64,000 nucleotides of DNA from positions 2,596,001 to 2,660,000 of the forward strand of contig NZ_OX216966.1 in assembly GCF_945605565.1 (NCBI RefSeq), given 5' to 3'. The first letter of the stretch is position 1. Each line of letters begins with the position of its first letter. Origin of the DNA: Paenibacillus dendritiformis (GTDB lineage: Bacteria > Bacillota > Bacilli > Paenibacillales > Paenibacillaceae). Below, one piece after another: positions 1-8,225 of the stretch. The notes below the pieces were generated by a model. That model was given only the letters and a program-made list of their open reading frames with translations. It had not been told where the DNA came from and searched no databases. A program made the translations under genes and the position numbers.

Positions 1-89
1 CCTATTTTTTAACGATCCAAAGATGGATATGTATGTTGTTAGCGGAAACAAAAGCGTTCAGGCTGGATACTCTGGAGAGGAGGACAGGG

Positions 90-332
90 ATGAGCAGAAT
101 GGTTATAGGAACGGCAATCGGCTGTGCTGCGGCGATGGCGCTAATAATCATGTATTCGTACATCGGAGAGCTCGCCTATTTCATTGGAATCGGAGCGATG
201 ATCGGAATGATTAGCGTTGTGCTGATGAATCAGCGAGGGGAGGTCAATGCGGAGCAGCGTCAAGCGATGCGGCGGCAGGAGTGGATGGAACGGAACCGGA
301 GCCGTGTGGAGCAAGAAGCGGCAGAAAAATAA
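90..332 (+). CDS. small two-helix membrane protein, unknown function
   Basis: Encodes 80 residues. The ATG at 90 is chosen over an upstream in-frame ATG at 33 because a purine-rich GAGAGGAGG ribosome-binding site lies just before it. Two hydrophobic segments (about residues 4-25 and 28-45) are followed by a charged tail rich in Glu, Arg and Gln (AEQRQAMRRQEWMERNRSRV), which suggests a membrane anchor with a short cytoplasmic helix. I do not recognise a family. Its 3' end overlaps the convergent small gene on the minus strand. Function unknown. Confidence 0.55.
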   Translation: MSRMVIGTAIGCAAAMALIIMYSYIGELAYFIGIGAMIGMISVVLMNQRGEVNAEQRQAMRRQEWMERNRSRVEQEAAEK

Positions 333-496
333 GGAACAGCGCCCCCGCCTTTCCGGCAGGCCATCCGGCGCTGTTCGGCTTTCTTATTCGGCACAATCTG
401 GGTGTGCGGCTTGCGTGTCCAGGTGTTGCGGACGATGTCGGGGTTGATGCCGCCGGAGCGCTCGATTTTGCGGCGTTGGCGTTTGGCTTTGCTCAT
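260..496 (-). CDS. small basic protein, conserved-looking hypothetical
   Basis: Encodes 78 residues beginning MSKAKRQRRKIERSGG. The start is set by a textbook AAAGGAGG site about seven bases before the ATG on the minus strand; an earlier in-frame start at 553 lacks one. The first 45 residues are strongly basic with Arg/Lys clusters (KRQRRKIER, NTWTRKPHTQ), as in small nucleic-acid- or ribosome-associated proteins, but no domain is recognised. The last ~25 residues overlap the tail of the convergent membrane-protein gene and read like an unselected extension, so the natural C-terminus may have been altered. Function unknown. Confidence 0.55.
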   Translation of the reverse strand: MSKAKRQRRKIERSGGINPDIVRNTWTRKPHTQIVPNKKAEQRRMACRKGGGAVPYFSAASCSTRLRFRSIHSCRRIA

Positions 497-626
497 TGGA
501 GCAGCCTCCTTTACAATATACATAGAATAGGAAGAGCGATAAAGATCCTCCATACATCAGAGTAACTCACCTTGGACGGCAATTCAAGCGAAATGGCATT
601 CAGATTCGCAAAAGGAGCGTTAGGCC

Positions 627-1391
627 ATGATTATGCGTACACGGAATGGGGAACGGGTTCTTATTCAACAGCATGACCACGGATTTATTTCCGGAGAAGC
701 GGCAAAGCATTTCGATCCTGCCCGAGTCGGGGGAACGGAGCGCTGGGAGGAGGCCGTATTGGCCGCCTACGAGCATGACCGCAGTTGGATCGGTCTCGAT
801 CATACACCGATATGGAATGATGCGGATGCGGAGCCGTTTACTTTTATGGATTACCCGATTGTGCCGAAGCTGGCCTTTTATCGTATTGGGCTGGATGAGA
901 TCGAACAGATGAATGCGTATGCGGCGCTGCTGTGCAGTCTGCATTTTGTATCCTTCTTCCGAACGGAGGAGCAGCCCGAGATCATTCAATTTTTGCGGCA
1001 TGAACGGGCGCGTCAGGCCCGGATTCGCAAGCAGCTGGGCGGTCTTGACGATCAAGCGGTGACGGAGCATTTTCGCCTGCTGCAGTTCTGCGACGATCTC
1101 TCCTTATATGTCTGCCTGAATGAACCCGGGACGGCCAAGGAAGACGAATTTCCGTGGTATCAGGACGGGTTCGAACGGACAGAGGCGTTCAATCCGGAGA
1201 CGGGCACCCAGCTTGTCGCAGAGTGGGTCAGCGAGACGGAGGTCCGGGTTAGGCCCTTCCCATTCATCGCGCCGTTCACGACGAAGCTGCGTTCCAAGGT
1301 GGTGCCGAACTCGCTGGTTGAAGCGATAGGCATTGGCAAGGCTTACCGTCAGACTGAATGGACCGAGCAGACGTTGAGTTTTGTGAGGTAA
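627..1391 (+). CDS. DUF3891 family protein
   Basis: Encodes 254 residues. The N-terminus (MIMRTRNGERVLIQQHDHG) with an early QHDH and the later WIGLDHTP and FCDDLSLYVC segments match the DUF3891 family, which has metal-ligand-like His/Asp positions but no established reaction. The ATG follows AAGGAG at about ten bases. It is a single gene closed by a hairpin downstream. Predicted cytoplasmic, with no signal peptide or membrane segment. The family assignment is from memory of the conserved motifs; the function is unknown. Confidence 0.75.
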   Translation: MIMRTRNGERVLIQQHDHGFISGEAAKHFDPARVGGTERWEEAVLAAYEHDRSWIGLDHTPIWNDADAEPFTFMDYPIVPKLAFYRIGLDEIEQMNAYAALLCSLHFVSFFRTEEQPEIIQFLRHERARQARIRKQLGGLDDQAVTEHFRLLQFCDDLSLYVCLNEPGTAKEDEFPWYQDGFERTEAFNPETGTQLVAEWVSETEVRVRPFPFIAPFTTKLRSKVVPNSLVEAIGIGKAYRQTEWTEQTLSFVR

Positions 1392-1414
1392 GAGGGAAGT
1401 GGCTTAAGAATGGG

Positions 1415-1456
1415 AAGAACCCGCTGCTATGGGAGGACGGCAGAGGGTTCTTTGTG
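1415..1456 (+). terminator. probable terminator after the DUF3891 gene
   Basis: The arms AAGAACCC (1415-1422) and GGGTTCTT (1445-1452) are perfect complements, extended inside by GCTGC/GCAG. The trailing U-tract is weak (TTTGTGT), so termination may be partial. Confidence 0.6.
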
Positions 1457-1800
1457 TAGAAGAGTCTCAACCAGCGGCTTTAGTATAGATGGATGAGTTA
1501 AAGATAAGCATAGATGAATATGGAAGCTTTAGCAGTTTAGACGGCGACGTAGTCGTCTGCCGGCGACTTCTCCCGATCACCGTGCTTCGATCGTGAATTT
1601 ATTGTACAATAAAGGAAACTCTACCTGACGCGCGGACATGCTCGACCCGATCGCCGGGTATTCTTGTCTTCGGCCCGATACAGGGAGAGCGTCCGAGGCT
1701 AGTGTGAAGCGTCAAGTTCTGTTTCTATTGTGACCCGACCGGTGTGGTGAATCAGCTTACCGGGTTCGAGGTCATCCATTCCACGGAAAGGAAGGAGAAA
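1457..1800. other. intergenic stretch without a recognised gene
   Basis: About 340 bases separate the DUF3891 hairpin from the aldolase ribosome-binding site. I see no credible ORF. It contains several short GC-rich dyads (GACGGCGAC/GTCGTC near 1540) and an AT-rich TTATTGTACAATAA segment near 1598 that could belong to a promoter, but no clear -35/-10 pair. Confidence 0.4.
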
Positions 1801-1805
1801 CACCG

Positions 1806-2693
1806 ATGAACAAAGAACAATTGGAGCGAATTCATACGGGAAAGGGTTTTATTGCAGCGTTGGACCAGAGCGGCGGAAGCACGCCAAAGGCGCTGCTCCA
1901 ATATGGCATTAAGGAAGACAGCTACTCGAATGACGAAGAAATGTTCGAGCTGGTTCATGCCATGAGAACGCGGATTATTAAAAGTCCGGCATTTGATTCG
2001 AAGTATATTTTGGGCGCTATTTTGTTCGAGAATACGATGGATCGCAAGATTGATGATCAATTTACCGCCGACTATCTATGGGAAAAGAAAGGCATTGTCC
2101 CCTTTTTGAAGGTCGATAAGGGACTGGCCGAGCTGGAGAATGGCGTTCAGCTGATGAAGCCGATCCCGGATTTGAACGACCTGTTGAAGCGGGCGGTGGA
2201 TAAGCATATTTTTGGGACAAAAATGCGTTCGGTGATTAAAGAGGCCAACGCGGATGGAATTCGCAACGTCGTCGAGCAGCAGTTCGACATCGGCAAACAA
2301 ATCTTGTCGATGGGGCTCGTTCCGATTATTGAGCCTGAGGTCGATATTTACAGCAAAGATAAGCAGCAATCGGAGCAAATCCTGAAAGATGAGCTGCTCA
2401 AGCAACTATCCGCTCTCGATAAGGATGTGCGCGTGATGCTGAAGCTGTCCATACCGACCGAAGATAATTTTTATCGCGAGCTGATCGAGGAGCCGCATGT
2501 GCTTCGGGTTGTCGCTTTGTCGGGCGGTTACGATCAAACAGAAGCGAATGAGAAACTGGCCCAAAATCACGGCTTGATCGCCAGCTTCTCGCGCGCCTTG
2601 TCGGAGGGCTTGACAGCCCAGCAGACCGACGAAGAATTTAACGCGATGCTGTCCCGCTCCATTCAAGCCATTTACCAAGCATCCGTCCGTTGA
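1806..2693 (+). CDS. fda: class I fructose-bisphosphate aldolase
   Basis: Encodes 295 residues, the usual length for the bacterial class I aldolase of staphylococci and bacilli. It cleaves fructose 1,6-bisphosphate to dihydroxyacetone phosphate and glyceraldehyde 3-phosphate through a Schiff base and needs no metal. The N-terminal [17 protein letters not shown] signature is intact, and the Schiff-base lysine is expected near residue 213 in MLKLSIP. The ATG follows a GGAAAGGAAGGAG ribosome-binding site. It is monocistronic with a strong terminator. Glycolytic or gluconeogenic; pckA lies 8 kb downstream but is not linked to it. Confidence 0.93.
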   Translation: MNKEQLERIHTGKGFIAALDQSGGSTPKALLQYGIKEDSYSNDEEMFELVHAMRTRIIKSPAFDSKYILGAILFENTMDRKIDDQFTADYLWEKKGIVPFLKVDKGLAELENGVQLMKPIPDLNDLLKRAVDKHIFGTKMRSVIKEANADGIRNVVEQQFDIGKQILSMGLVPIIEPEVDIYSKDKQQSEQILKDELLKQLSALDKDVRVMLKLSIPTEDNFYRELIEEPHVLRVVALSGGYDQTEANEKLAQNHGLIASFSRALSEGLTAQQTDEEFNAMLSRSIQAIYQASVR

Positions 2694-2743
2694 TGCTTGC
2701 CGAATGGTTATCCTGTGAAGTGTAAACACGCTATCAAGGCGTC

Positions 2744-2776
2744 AGCCTGTTGAGAAACCCTCAACAGGCTATTTTT
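2744..2776 (+). terminator. rho-independent terminator of fda
   Basis: Perfect 10-bp stem AGCCTGTTGA / TCAACAGGCT with a 7-base loop, followed by ATTTTTGTTTT. Confidence 0.92.
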
Positions 2777-2778
2777 GT

Positions 2779-2895
2779 TTTCTTGGTATTCTTGATATAA
2801 GTATGGTCATCCACTTGTTGCCAAAGCTTTCGCATCTCTCTGGCAGCTTCCTTCTCCGTTCGAAAGCCACGACGCTTGATTTGTCTTCGCTTACC
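2779..2895 (-). pseudogene. fragment of a tyrosine recombinase (arm-binding N-terminal domain)
   Basis: On the minus strand about 39 codons read GKRRQIKRRGFRTEKEAA, then a helix-rich REMRKLWQQVDDHTYIKNTK. This is the pattern of the arm-type DNA-binding N-terminal domain of phage and ICE tyrosine integrases (K-x-GF-x-TKKEA...xGTYI). A stop precedes it in frame and no catalytic domain follows, so it is a relic. It suggests that a mobile element once integrated between fda and the ABC operon. Confidence 0.5.
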
Positions 2896-2971
2896 TGTTC
2901 ATGCTTCCCAGCGCCTGGGAATGACGACATGCGTTTGCTTCGCTTCGGTTCGTCCTTCGATAAATAAATTA

Positions 2972-3000
2972 TTGACAGTGAGACTAAAAAGATATAAATT
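2972..3000 (+). promoter_or_regulatory. probable promoter of the ABC exporter operon with flanking inverted repeats
   Basis: A TTGACA box (2972-2977) is followed by TATAAATT (2993-3000). The spacing is 15-17 bases depending on the -10 register. TTGACA is mirrored by TGTCAA near 3019, and TGAGAC by GTCTCA near 3028. These nested dyads could be an operator for the TetR regulator encoded downstream. Confidence 0.5.
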
Positions 3001-3058
3001 GTTAAATGAAAGTTAGTGTCAAAATTGTCTCATCAATTGCGAAAAGGAAGTGATCGCG

Positions 3059-4012
3059 TTGGAGCGCCAAAAGACGTTAGCCATTCATATGAACAAGGTA
3101 AATAAATCTTATGGTTTGAAACCCGGGGTGACAGATTTAAATCTAGCCGTAAAAAAAGGTGAAATCGTAGGATTTATTGGGCCAAATGGCGCAGGGAAGT
3201 CGACCACGATCCGTTTGCTCATGCAGCTGATCAGCCCTACGTCCGGCGATATCTCGGTTCTTGGCGAACGAATCAAGAAGGATAATCCAATGATACGCAG
3301 CCGAGTCGGCTATCTGCCTTCCGAGATTAGACTTTACCCGGATGTAACCGGACAACAGATGCTGGAGCTTGCAGCAGGCATTCATGGGATTGATTTGAAA
3401 AAAACCAGGATTCCCGAATATGCGCAGAGACTGCAATGGGAGATGAAACCCCGGATCCGAACCTACTCATTAGGAAATCGCAAGAAACTAGGCATACTGC
3501 TAGCACTTGTGCATGAGCCTGAATTGCTTATCCTGGATGAACCTACCTCCGGGCTTGATCCCCTCGCTCAGCAAAGCTTCTTTGAAATTGTTCGGGAATT
3601 AAATGAGGCAAACGGTACAACGGTATTCTTGTCCACTCACATATTAACCGAGGTGGATAAGCTCTGCCACAGGGTCGCGTTTATACAAGACGGGAAGATC
3701 ATTCAAGATTCTTCTGTTCCCGATCTAACCAGAGGAGGGGCTCATCTTTACGAGGTGATCTTTAAAGAATCAGGTGATCTAAGGCAAACATATGGACTGC
3801 TAAATATTGATCCCACTTCGAAATACATAGATGGGGTTTGTAGCGGAAGGGTAGAGGATCATTGCCTAAATAAATTGCTTTCTATTCTTGCTGATAAGCC
3901 CATTAAAGATTTGAACCTTAGAAAATTATCTCTTGAGGAGAGATTTATGGAAAAGTACAGTCGAAACCAAGAAAAGAAAGTTGAGGGGCCCAATGATGAG
4001 CAAGTTGTTTGA
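3059..4012 (+). CDS. ABC transporter ATP-binding protein (ABC-2 exporter type)
   Basis: Encodes 317 residues from a TTG at 3059. The GTG at 3050 sits inside the GGAAG ribosome-binding site, so the TTG, about nine bases downstream, is preferred. Walker A is GPNGAGKST, Walker B LLILDEPTSGLDP and the H-loop STHIL. The signature motif is degenerate (YSLGNRKK instead of LSGGQ), as is common in DrrA/CcmA-type exporters. A C-terminal extension of ~90 residues follows the ATPase fold. It overlaps the permease gene, forming a two-gene efflux system. The substrate cannot be told from sequence; drug or peptide export is typical. Confidence 0.88.
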   Translation: MERQKTLAIHMNKVNKSYGLKPGVTDLNLAVKKGEIVGFIGPNGAGKSTTIRLLMQLISPTSGDISVLGERIKKDNPMIRSRVGYLPSEIRLYPDVTGQQMLELAAGIHGIDLKKTRIPEYAQRLQWEMKPRIRTYSLGNRKKLGILLALVHEPELLILDEPTSGLDPLAQQSFFEIVRELNEANGTTVFLSTHILTEVDKLCHRVAFIQDGKIIQDSSVPDLTRGGAHLYEVIFKESGDLRQTYGLLNIDPTSKYIDGVCSGRVEDHCLNKLLSILADKPIKDLNLRKLSLEERFMEKYSRNQEKKVEGPNDEQVV

Positions 4013-4751
4013 GTTGGAGTGGCGTCAAAATAAGCGGAGTTTTTGGATCGCTCTTTGTGTTACTGCAGCGCTTCAAGCAATCCCGGCCGCCGCATCCAAG
4101 GCTTATTTAGCTAGCCAAATCTCCAGCGGAACAGATCATACGGGTTCCACTGCACTTTCAACTTTTGAAGGATGGATGGCCGGTCAACCGTTTATGTTTT
4201 TCGTGCTTCTTCTAGGATGCTTCGCAATCAACTGGTCAATCGGATCCATTGTAAAGGAGCGGGATCGTCATACTGCCGAATTTCTTTTCGCAACCCCCCG
4301 CAGCAGAACGGATATCTATCTGGCAAAATGTTCGGCGCATGTTGTAAAAGTTGTGATTATCGCAGGTGTATCCACTGGTATTGTGCTGCTGATTGGCAAA
4401 GGTTTAGGCGTGATGAATGACGTTGCAGCTGTAAGCAGCGTCATGGCGGCGGGTCTGTTGATCATTCTCGGATTTATGGGAATAGGTTATGCGCTAACGT
4501 CTTGGCTTAATTCCGAACGCAGTGCGTTATCGCTTGGAATCGGAATTGTGTTTCTCATGTTCTTGCTCTACATGCTTTCTGATTTGACAGCATTAGAATG
4601 GCTGGGGGCCGTGTCGCTCTTTACCCTGTTTGATGTGTACGCAATAAGCCAGGGTGCCGGGCTTGCAGGGGGCTCTGTGATTGGAGCGTTCGCCGTATTT
4701 GTGATCGGCGGTTGCGTGGGCTGGAGGAGGTTAATTCATAGAGATTTGTAA
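3993..4751 (+). CDS. ABC-2 type transporter permease
   Basis: Encodes 252 residues with about six hydrophobic segments (near 20-40, 65-85, 115-140, 145-170, 180-200, 215-240). The start is one of two adjacent ATGs (3993 or 3996) after GAGGGG; it overlaps the ATPase gene by about 20 bases, which indicates translational coupling. The cytoplasmic loop after the second segment carries ERDRHTAEFLFATPRSR, the usual ATPase-contacting region of ABC-2 permeases of the YhaP/NatB kind. It forms the membrane half of the exporter. Confidence 0.85.
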   Translation: MMSKLFELEWRQNKRSFWIALCVTAALQAIPAAASKAYLASQISSGTDHTGSTALSTFEGWMAGQPFMFFVLLLGCFAINWSIGSIVKERDRHTAEFLFATPRSRTDIYLAKCSAHVVKVVIIAGVSTGIVLLIGKGLGVMNDVAAVSSVMAAGLLIILGFMGIGYALTSWLNSERSALSLGIGIVFLMFLLYMLSDLTALEWLGAVSLFTLFDVYAISQGAGLAGGSVIGAFAVFVIGGCVGWRRLIHRDL

Positions 4752-4854
4752 ACAATTTAGTTTTGCATCAGCCTATCCATAAAGCATAAAGGAGGGCTTT
4801 TCTTTTTTGGTCGGTGATCAGCGAAAGTTGATGGTTTATGAACTTGAGTGTAAG

Positions 4855-4897
4855 TTGACATTGACTCTAGTTTAAGTGACAATATGCTTGAAGTCAC
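4855..4897 (+). promoter_or_regulatory. probable tetR promoter with GTGAC/GTCAC dyad
   Basis: TTGACA (4855-4860) and GACAAT (4878-4883) are 17 bases apart. GTGAC (4876-4880) and GTCAC (4893-4897) form an inverted repeat over and just after the -10, suitable for autorepression by the TetR protein that follows. Confidence 0.5.
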
Positions 4898-4939
4898 AGT
4901 TTCGAGGTTTGATTTGAACTTGGTTAGGAGTGCAAAAGG

Positions 4940-5539
4940 ATGTCTGAAGGTACGAAACCAAAAGTCGGATTGCGTGAGCGAAAAAAAGCGAAAACGATGG
5001 CCAATGTTCAGATGCATGCATTAAGGCTTTTTCGAGAAAATGGTTATCATGCGACAACCGTTGAACAAATTGCGGAAGCTGCAGAAATCTCCCCGAGTAC
5101 ATTTTTTCGTTATTTTGGAACCAAAGAGGACGTAGTATTAACCGATAATTATGATCCTCTTCTCGTCGCCGCATTTGAAAATCAACCGTCCGAGTTGAGT
5201 CCCTTACAAGCCGTTCGAAATGCAATGATTTCGGGAATTGCCGAGATGAGTGACGATGAGTGGGAGACAACACGTCAGCGAAATGAACTGATCTTGATGG
5301 TCCCGGAGCTGCGCGCGGCAGCGATGAATAACTTAACTCAGATGATGCAGCTGTTAACACAGATTGTCGCCAAACGAACAGGCAGAAATTCTGATGATCT
5401 GGCAGTACGAACCTTTGCCGGGGTGGTCGTTGGGGTAAATATATCGTTAATGGATTATAATGCCGAGGCTACAAAATCAGAGTTTGCCAAATTATTGGAT
5501 GAAGCTTTAGAAGTAGTGGAAAAAGGTCTGCTGCTATGA
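4940..5539 (+). CDS. TetR/AcrR family transcriptional regulator
   Basis: Encodes 199 residues. The N-terminal HTH is clear: ALRLFRENGYHATTVEQIAE, then SPSTFFRYFGTKEDVV at about residues 30-75. The C-terminal part resembles the acyl-CoA-reductive/TetR_C_23-type ligand domain. The ATG follows TTAGGAG. It lies immediately downstream of the two-gene ABC exporter and most likely controls it in response to a transported or toxic compound. Target and ligand are inferred from position only. Confidence 0.88.
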   Translation: MSEGTKPKVGLRERKKAKTMANVQMHALRLFRENGYHATTVEQIAEAAEISPSTFFRYFGTKEDVVLTDNYDPLLVAAFENQPSELSPLQAVRNAMISGIAEMSDDEWETTRQRNELILMVPELRAAAMNNLTQMMQLLTQIVAKRTGRNSDDLAVRTFAGVVVGVNISLMDYNAEATKSEFAKLLDEALEVVEKGLLL

Positions 5540-5631
5540 TCGACAAACTGAGGTAAGGCAGACTATCTCGGTTGACTGTGGATTTTGGTAGTTTGAGATA
5601 TTACGTCAATTTTGAAGGCGGGGAAGGAATC

Positions 5632-5874
5632 ATGTCCGAACGTTTCTGGAAGAAGCTGTTGAAAAAGGGGTTCTCGGTTGAATTAGATCAACTCCCCAAA
5701 AATAAGCAAGCGTTTTTAGATGAAATTGAGCGCTATTGCATCAAAGAAAAGGTGACTTACGAATTTATCGAACGCGATAGACCGGCGATTATTTCGATAG
5801 ATAATGTCGTGTATCAATGTCAGGTGGAAAACGCAGGGCGCCCCGGTTTTGTGCTCCATTTCAAAGAAATGTAA
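5632..5874 (+). CDS. small cytoplasmic protein, possibly DUF4318-like
   Basis: Encodes 80 residues from the ATG at 5632, chosen for the GGGGAAGGAAT site before it. The order of features - a hydrophobic/acidic start (FSVELDQLPKNKQAFLDEIE), a central RYCIKEKVTYEFIERDRPA and a beta-rich end (IISIDNVVYQCQV...FVLHFKEM) - fits a compact alpha-beta fold and recalls DUF4318 proteins. No catalytic motif. It follows the tetR gene by about 90 bases and may be cotranscribed. Function unknown. Confidence 0.6.
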   Translation: MSERFWKKLLKKGFSVELDQLPKNKQAFLDEIERYCIKEKVTYEFIERDRPAIISIDNVVYQCQVENAGRPGFVLHFKEM

Positions 5875-5878
5875 AATA

Positions 5879-5902
5879 GAGCGCAGCCTAATACGGCTGC
5901 TC
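5879..5902 (+). terminator. weak hairpin after the small gene
   Basis: GAGCgcAGCC and GGCTgCTC pair around a six-base loop; no U-tract. Possibly a weak terminator. Confidence 0.35.
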
Positions 5903-6017
5903 CAGACTGTCGACAGAGTCTCGTCGATAGTTATTTTCTTAGGAAGGGCGGGGCCGGGGAAGGCAGAACAGGTTAGGTTAGGGAAGTTGGTCCGCGCATG
6001 AAGCAAGCTGTTCCCCG

Positions 6018-6215
6018 CATGAAATTGCTGCACAGGCGCAGCATTTTTAACCTCAAGAGGCTAAGTTTTGAGAAAATCCTGCAAAATTACATTATTTCGC
6101 CATTTTGAATGCTATTTATGCCTTGCCGTAGGGTAATTGCTGTATTTTTGCAGCAATCCTATTTTCACATCCTCGTCTCAATGAAATTGCTGCATTCTTG
6201 CAGTATTCGTGGAGC
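6018..6215. repeat. cluster of short palindromic intergenic repeats (locus 1)
   Basis: At least four copies of a degenerate dyad with core GAAATTGCTGCA-N4-6-TGCAG-(N)AAT occur near 6020, 6072, 6133 and 6182. One copy (ATCCTGCAAAATTACATTAT at about 6076) is nearly identical to a copy in the second cluster near 43.92 kb. No coding potential. See the finding on the repeat family. Confidence 0.7.
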
Positions 6216-6449
6216 AATATGACTAGAGTGGCGGGAGATACTGCAGTTTTAGGGGAGTGGATGACCGGAGCTGCGGACGTTCTGGCCGGGAACGATGAAA
6301 GAATATATAGAGATGGATTTGCGAACCTATCGGACCTTGAAGGGAGTTTCGGAGCGGCTGCGCGCCCGAGCGGATCATCACCATCCGCTCGCCGCGGCTG
6401 AATGATGAATTTTTTGCGTTCTGCTGCAGCAATCCGTGTTTGCCGGACT
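6216..6449. other. no supported gene
   Basis: A 36-codon open frame (6295-6405, starting MKEYIEMDLRTYRTLKGVSE) is present but lacks a ribosome-binding site and a recognisable family. The rest looks like the decayed 3' flank of the hydrolase pseudogene. Confidence 0.4.
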
Positions 6450-7390
6450 TCATCCCGCTTCATTTCTATCCGCATCACCATATCGAGGAGGGTGCTTCAC
6501 GCCGAACCGCGCTCCGCTGCGGGCTCCCGTTGCATCCGTAGCGCTAATGTCTGCAAAATAGTTCTCGGCTATGACAAATGGAGCCTGCCAATCGCGGCCG
6601 CCCAATAAATAGTAAACGGGCACCTGATACTCTGCGGATTCCGCGGTCAGATCAAAGTCGGCTAAATAAGCCAACACTTGTTGATTGGCCTGAAAGGCCT
6701 TTTTAAATGAAGAGATATCAGACAGCTTAAAAATCGGGCTTGTAACAGCGGCTAGCCAGATCGCGAAATCGATTTTGAGCGCTAAATTATACTGGCCCTG
6801 AAGCTTGCGTCCGCTTCACATTTTTGCAGAAAAGCACGGTCAAAAACGATCTTGATGCCGGGATATTCCCCTATTTTCTCCAGCTTCTTCAGAGATTTTT
6901 TGTCACCCGCCTGTTCGATCAATTCTTTCACCTTGTTGTAGCCGACCTGCTCATTTTGAAGCATATTGGCAACCTGCGCAGCGCCAATATAATAGGCCAC
7001 GTCTTCGGGATGCAGCTTAATATATACGGACCCCAACTTCCCCAGGAGTGGCCGAATACAACGATTTTTTCCTTATTGTATTTTCCCTTTAAATAGCGGA
7101 TAACCTCGCATACATCCTGAAGCATCAAATCTATGGTAGGAAGTTTTATCGGGATTTCGAGTCAAGGTCTTTCCCGTTCCGCGTTGATCCCAATGGACTA
7201 CCGTATAGATTTCCTCCCATTTTTCCTTAAAGACCCTCGTGAACAACGATTTCGCTGCTCCGGGCCCCCCGTGCAAAAACAGCATGACCGGGTTCTCGCA
7301 GCTTGTTCCCGAGTGAAACAAAAATTGATCGATTCCATTGATCGATACATATTCAGTGAAAAAAATCTCCCTGTTCAACCTGTTTTTCAT
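6450..7390 (-). pseudogene. broken alpha/beta hydrolase (proline iminopeptidase-like)
   Basis: Reading from 7390 on the minus strand, the frame carries FLFHSGTSCENPVMLFLHGGPG and WDQRGTGKT, then shifts near 7130 into TIDLMLQDVCEVIRYLKGKY and the nucleophile elbow GHSWGS. It shifts again near 7030 into GSVYIKLHPEDVAYYIGAAQ, and a C-terminal piece with VYYLLGGRDWQAP lies in a further frame down to about 6450. The order matches a ~300-residue hydrolase of the proline iminopeptidase family split by at least three frame changes. Non-functional as read. The start has GGGGCTGAAG before the ATG, and a perfect 18-bp palindrome lies just upstream. Confidence 0.85.
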
Positions 7391-7406
7391 CGCTTCAGCC
7401 CCCTAT

Positions 7407-7424
7407 TAGACATTATAATGTCTA
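7407..7424. promoter_or_regulatory. perfect 18-bp palindromic operator candidate
   Basis: TAGACATTATAATGTCTA is a perfect palindrome between the hydrolase pseudogene (minus) and the VOC gene (plus), and contains TATAAT in its centre. It looks like a TetR- or PadR-type operator, but no regulator gene adjoins it. Confidence 0.6.
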
Positions 7425-7505
7425 TTATGCAGGGAAATTTTGGAGTGGTCAAGTAGAATAAGCTATGATATACCTTTAGAAAAAAATGACTGGAGGCAGA
7501 TCCCG

Positions 7506-7931
7506 ATGATGAAGCCACGGATTACGGTACTGACTTTAGGTGTGGATGATTTGGAAAGAGCGGTGACATTCTATCGCGATGGGCTCGGTTTGCCGACACA
7601 AGGAATTATAGGCCAAGAATTTGAGCATGGAGCGGTGGCCTTTTTCGACTTGCAGGCAGGTCTGAAGCTGGCTGTCTGGAATCGCAAGGATCTCTCCCAT
7701 GAGGCCAAGGTTCCATTGTCACCGCCGAGCTCGACCGAAATGACCATTGGCCATAATGTCAGCAGCAAAGAAGAAGTGGACATAATTATGGAGTTGGCCC
7801 GGAAGGCCGGGGCTACCATAACCGATCCTGCCCATGAAGCGTTTTGGGGAGGATACTCAGGGCATTTCATGGATCCAGATGGTCATCTGTGGGAAGTCGT
7901 CTGGAATCCCGCGTGGGAAATCGAAGATTGA
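7506..7931 (+). CDS. VOC/glyoxalase superfamily protein
   Basis: Encodes 141 residues from the first of two adjacent ATGs; the CTGGAGGCAG site sets the start. It is one vicinal-oxygen-chelate unit: ITVLTLGVDDLERAVTFYRDGLGL at the start and GGYSGHFMDPDGHLWEVVWNP at the end, the usual pattern for lactoylglutathione lyase or bleomycin-resistance-like proteins. Metal-ligand candidates are the His of SGHF and the Glu of LWEVV. Substrate unknown; likely detoxification or a dioxygenase-like role. It faces away from the decayed hydrolase. Confidence 0.85.
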   Translation: MMKPRITVLTLGVDDLERAVTFYRDGLGLPTQGIIGQEFEHGAVAFFDLQAGLKLAVWNRKDLSHEAKVPLSPPSSTEMTIGHNVSSKEEVDIIMELARKAGATITDPAHEAFWGGYSGHFMDPDGHLWEVVWNPAWEIED

Positions 7932-7989
7932 GCGTCATTCATCAAGGCGGCAGAAATGCCGTCTTTTTGTTTCCCAACGGGGGATTACG

Positions 7990-8210
7990 ATGTCATTTTC
8001 CATGGAAATAACAAGTCCGGAAGAGATTCAAGCGGCGATTGAACAGGAGGTAAAGCCTGTCCCCGAGGAAGTGGCGAAGCTCAAAGAAATGGCGGATGCC
8101 AATGTCGCCATGATTATGACGCTCGATATCGAGTCGCTGGAGAACCGCAAAGAGATTTTGCAATCGATTGAAGCCTTCGGTATGAACACGATGCGATCGT
8201 CCTCCATGCC
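7990..8210 (+). pseudogene. truncated TelA/YaaN-like toxic anion resistance gene (5' fragment)
   Basis: The ATG at 7990 opens MSFSMEITSPEEIQAAIEQE, then KPVPEEVAKLKEMADANVAM and SLENRKEILQSIEAFGMNTM. This is the start of the TelA/YaaN family, normally about 360-390 residues. After roughly 75 codons, near SSS at about 8207, similarity stops and the sequence runs into the 3' end of the convergent LysR gene. The remaining ~80% is missing, apparently removed by a deletion or the arrival of the LysR gene. Confidence 0.75.
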
Positions 8211-8225
8211 TCTATCTCTTTCCGT

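Noticed and set aside
1540..1560. Hairpin GACGGCGAC/GTCGTC as a riboswitch before fda
   Set aside because: No known aptamer pattern; too short and imperfect.
6295..6405. 36-codon open frame starting MKEYIEMDLRTY
   Set aside because: No ribosome-binding site or recognised family; in a decayed region.
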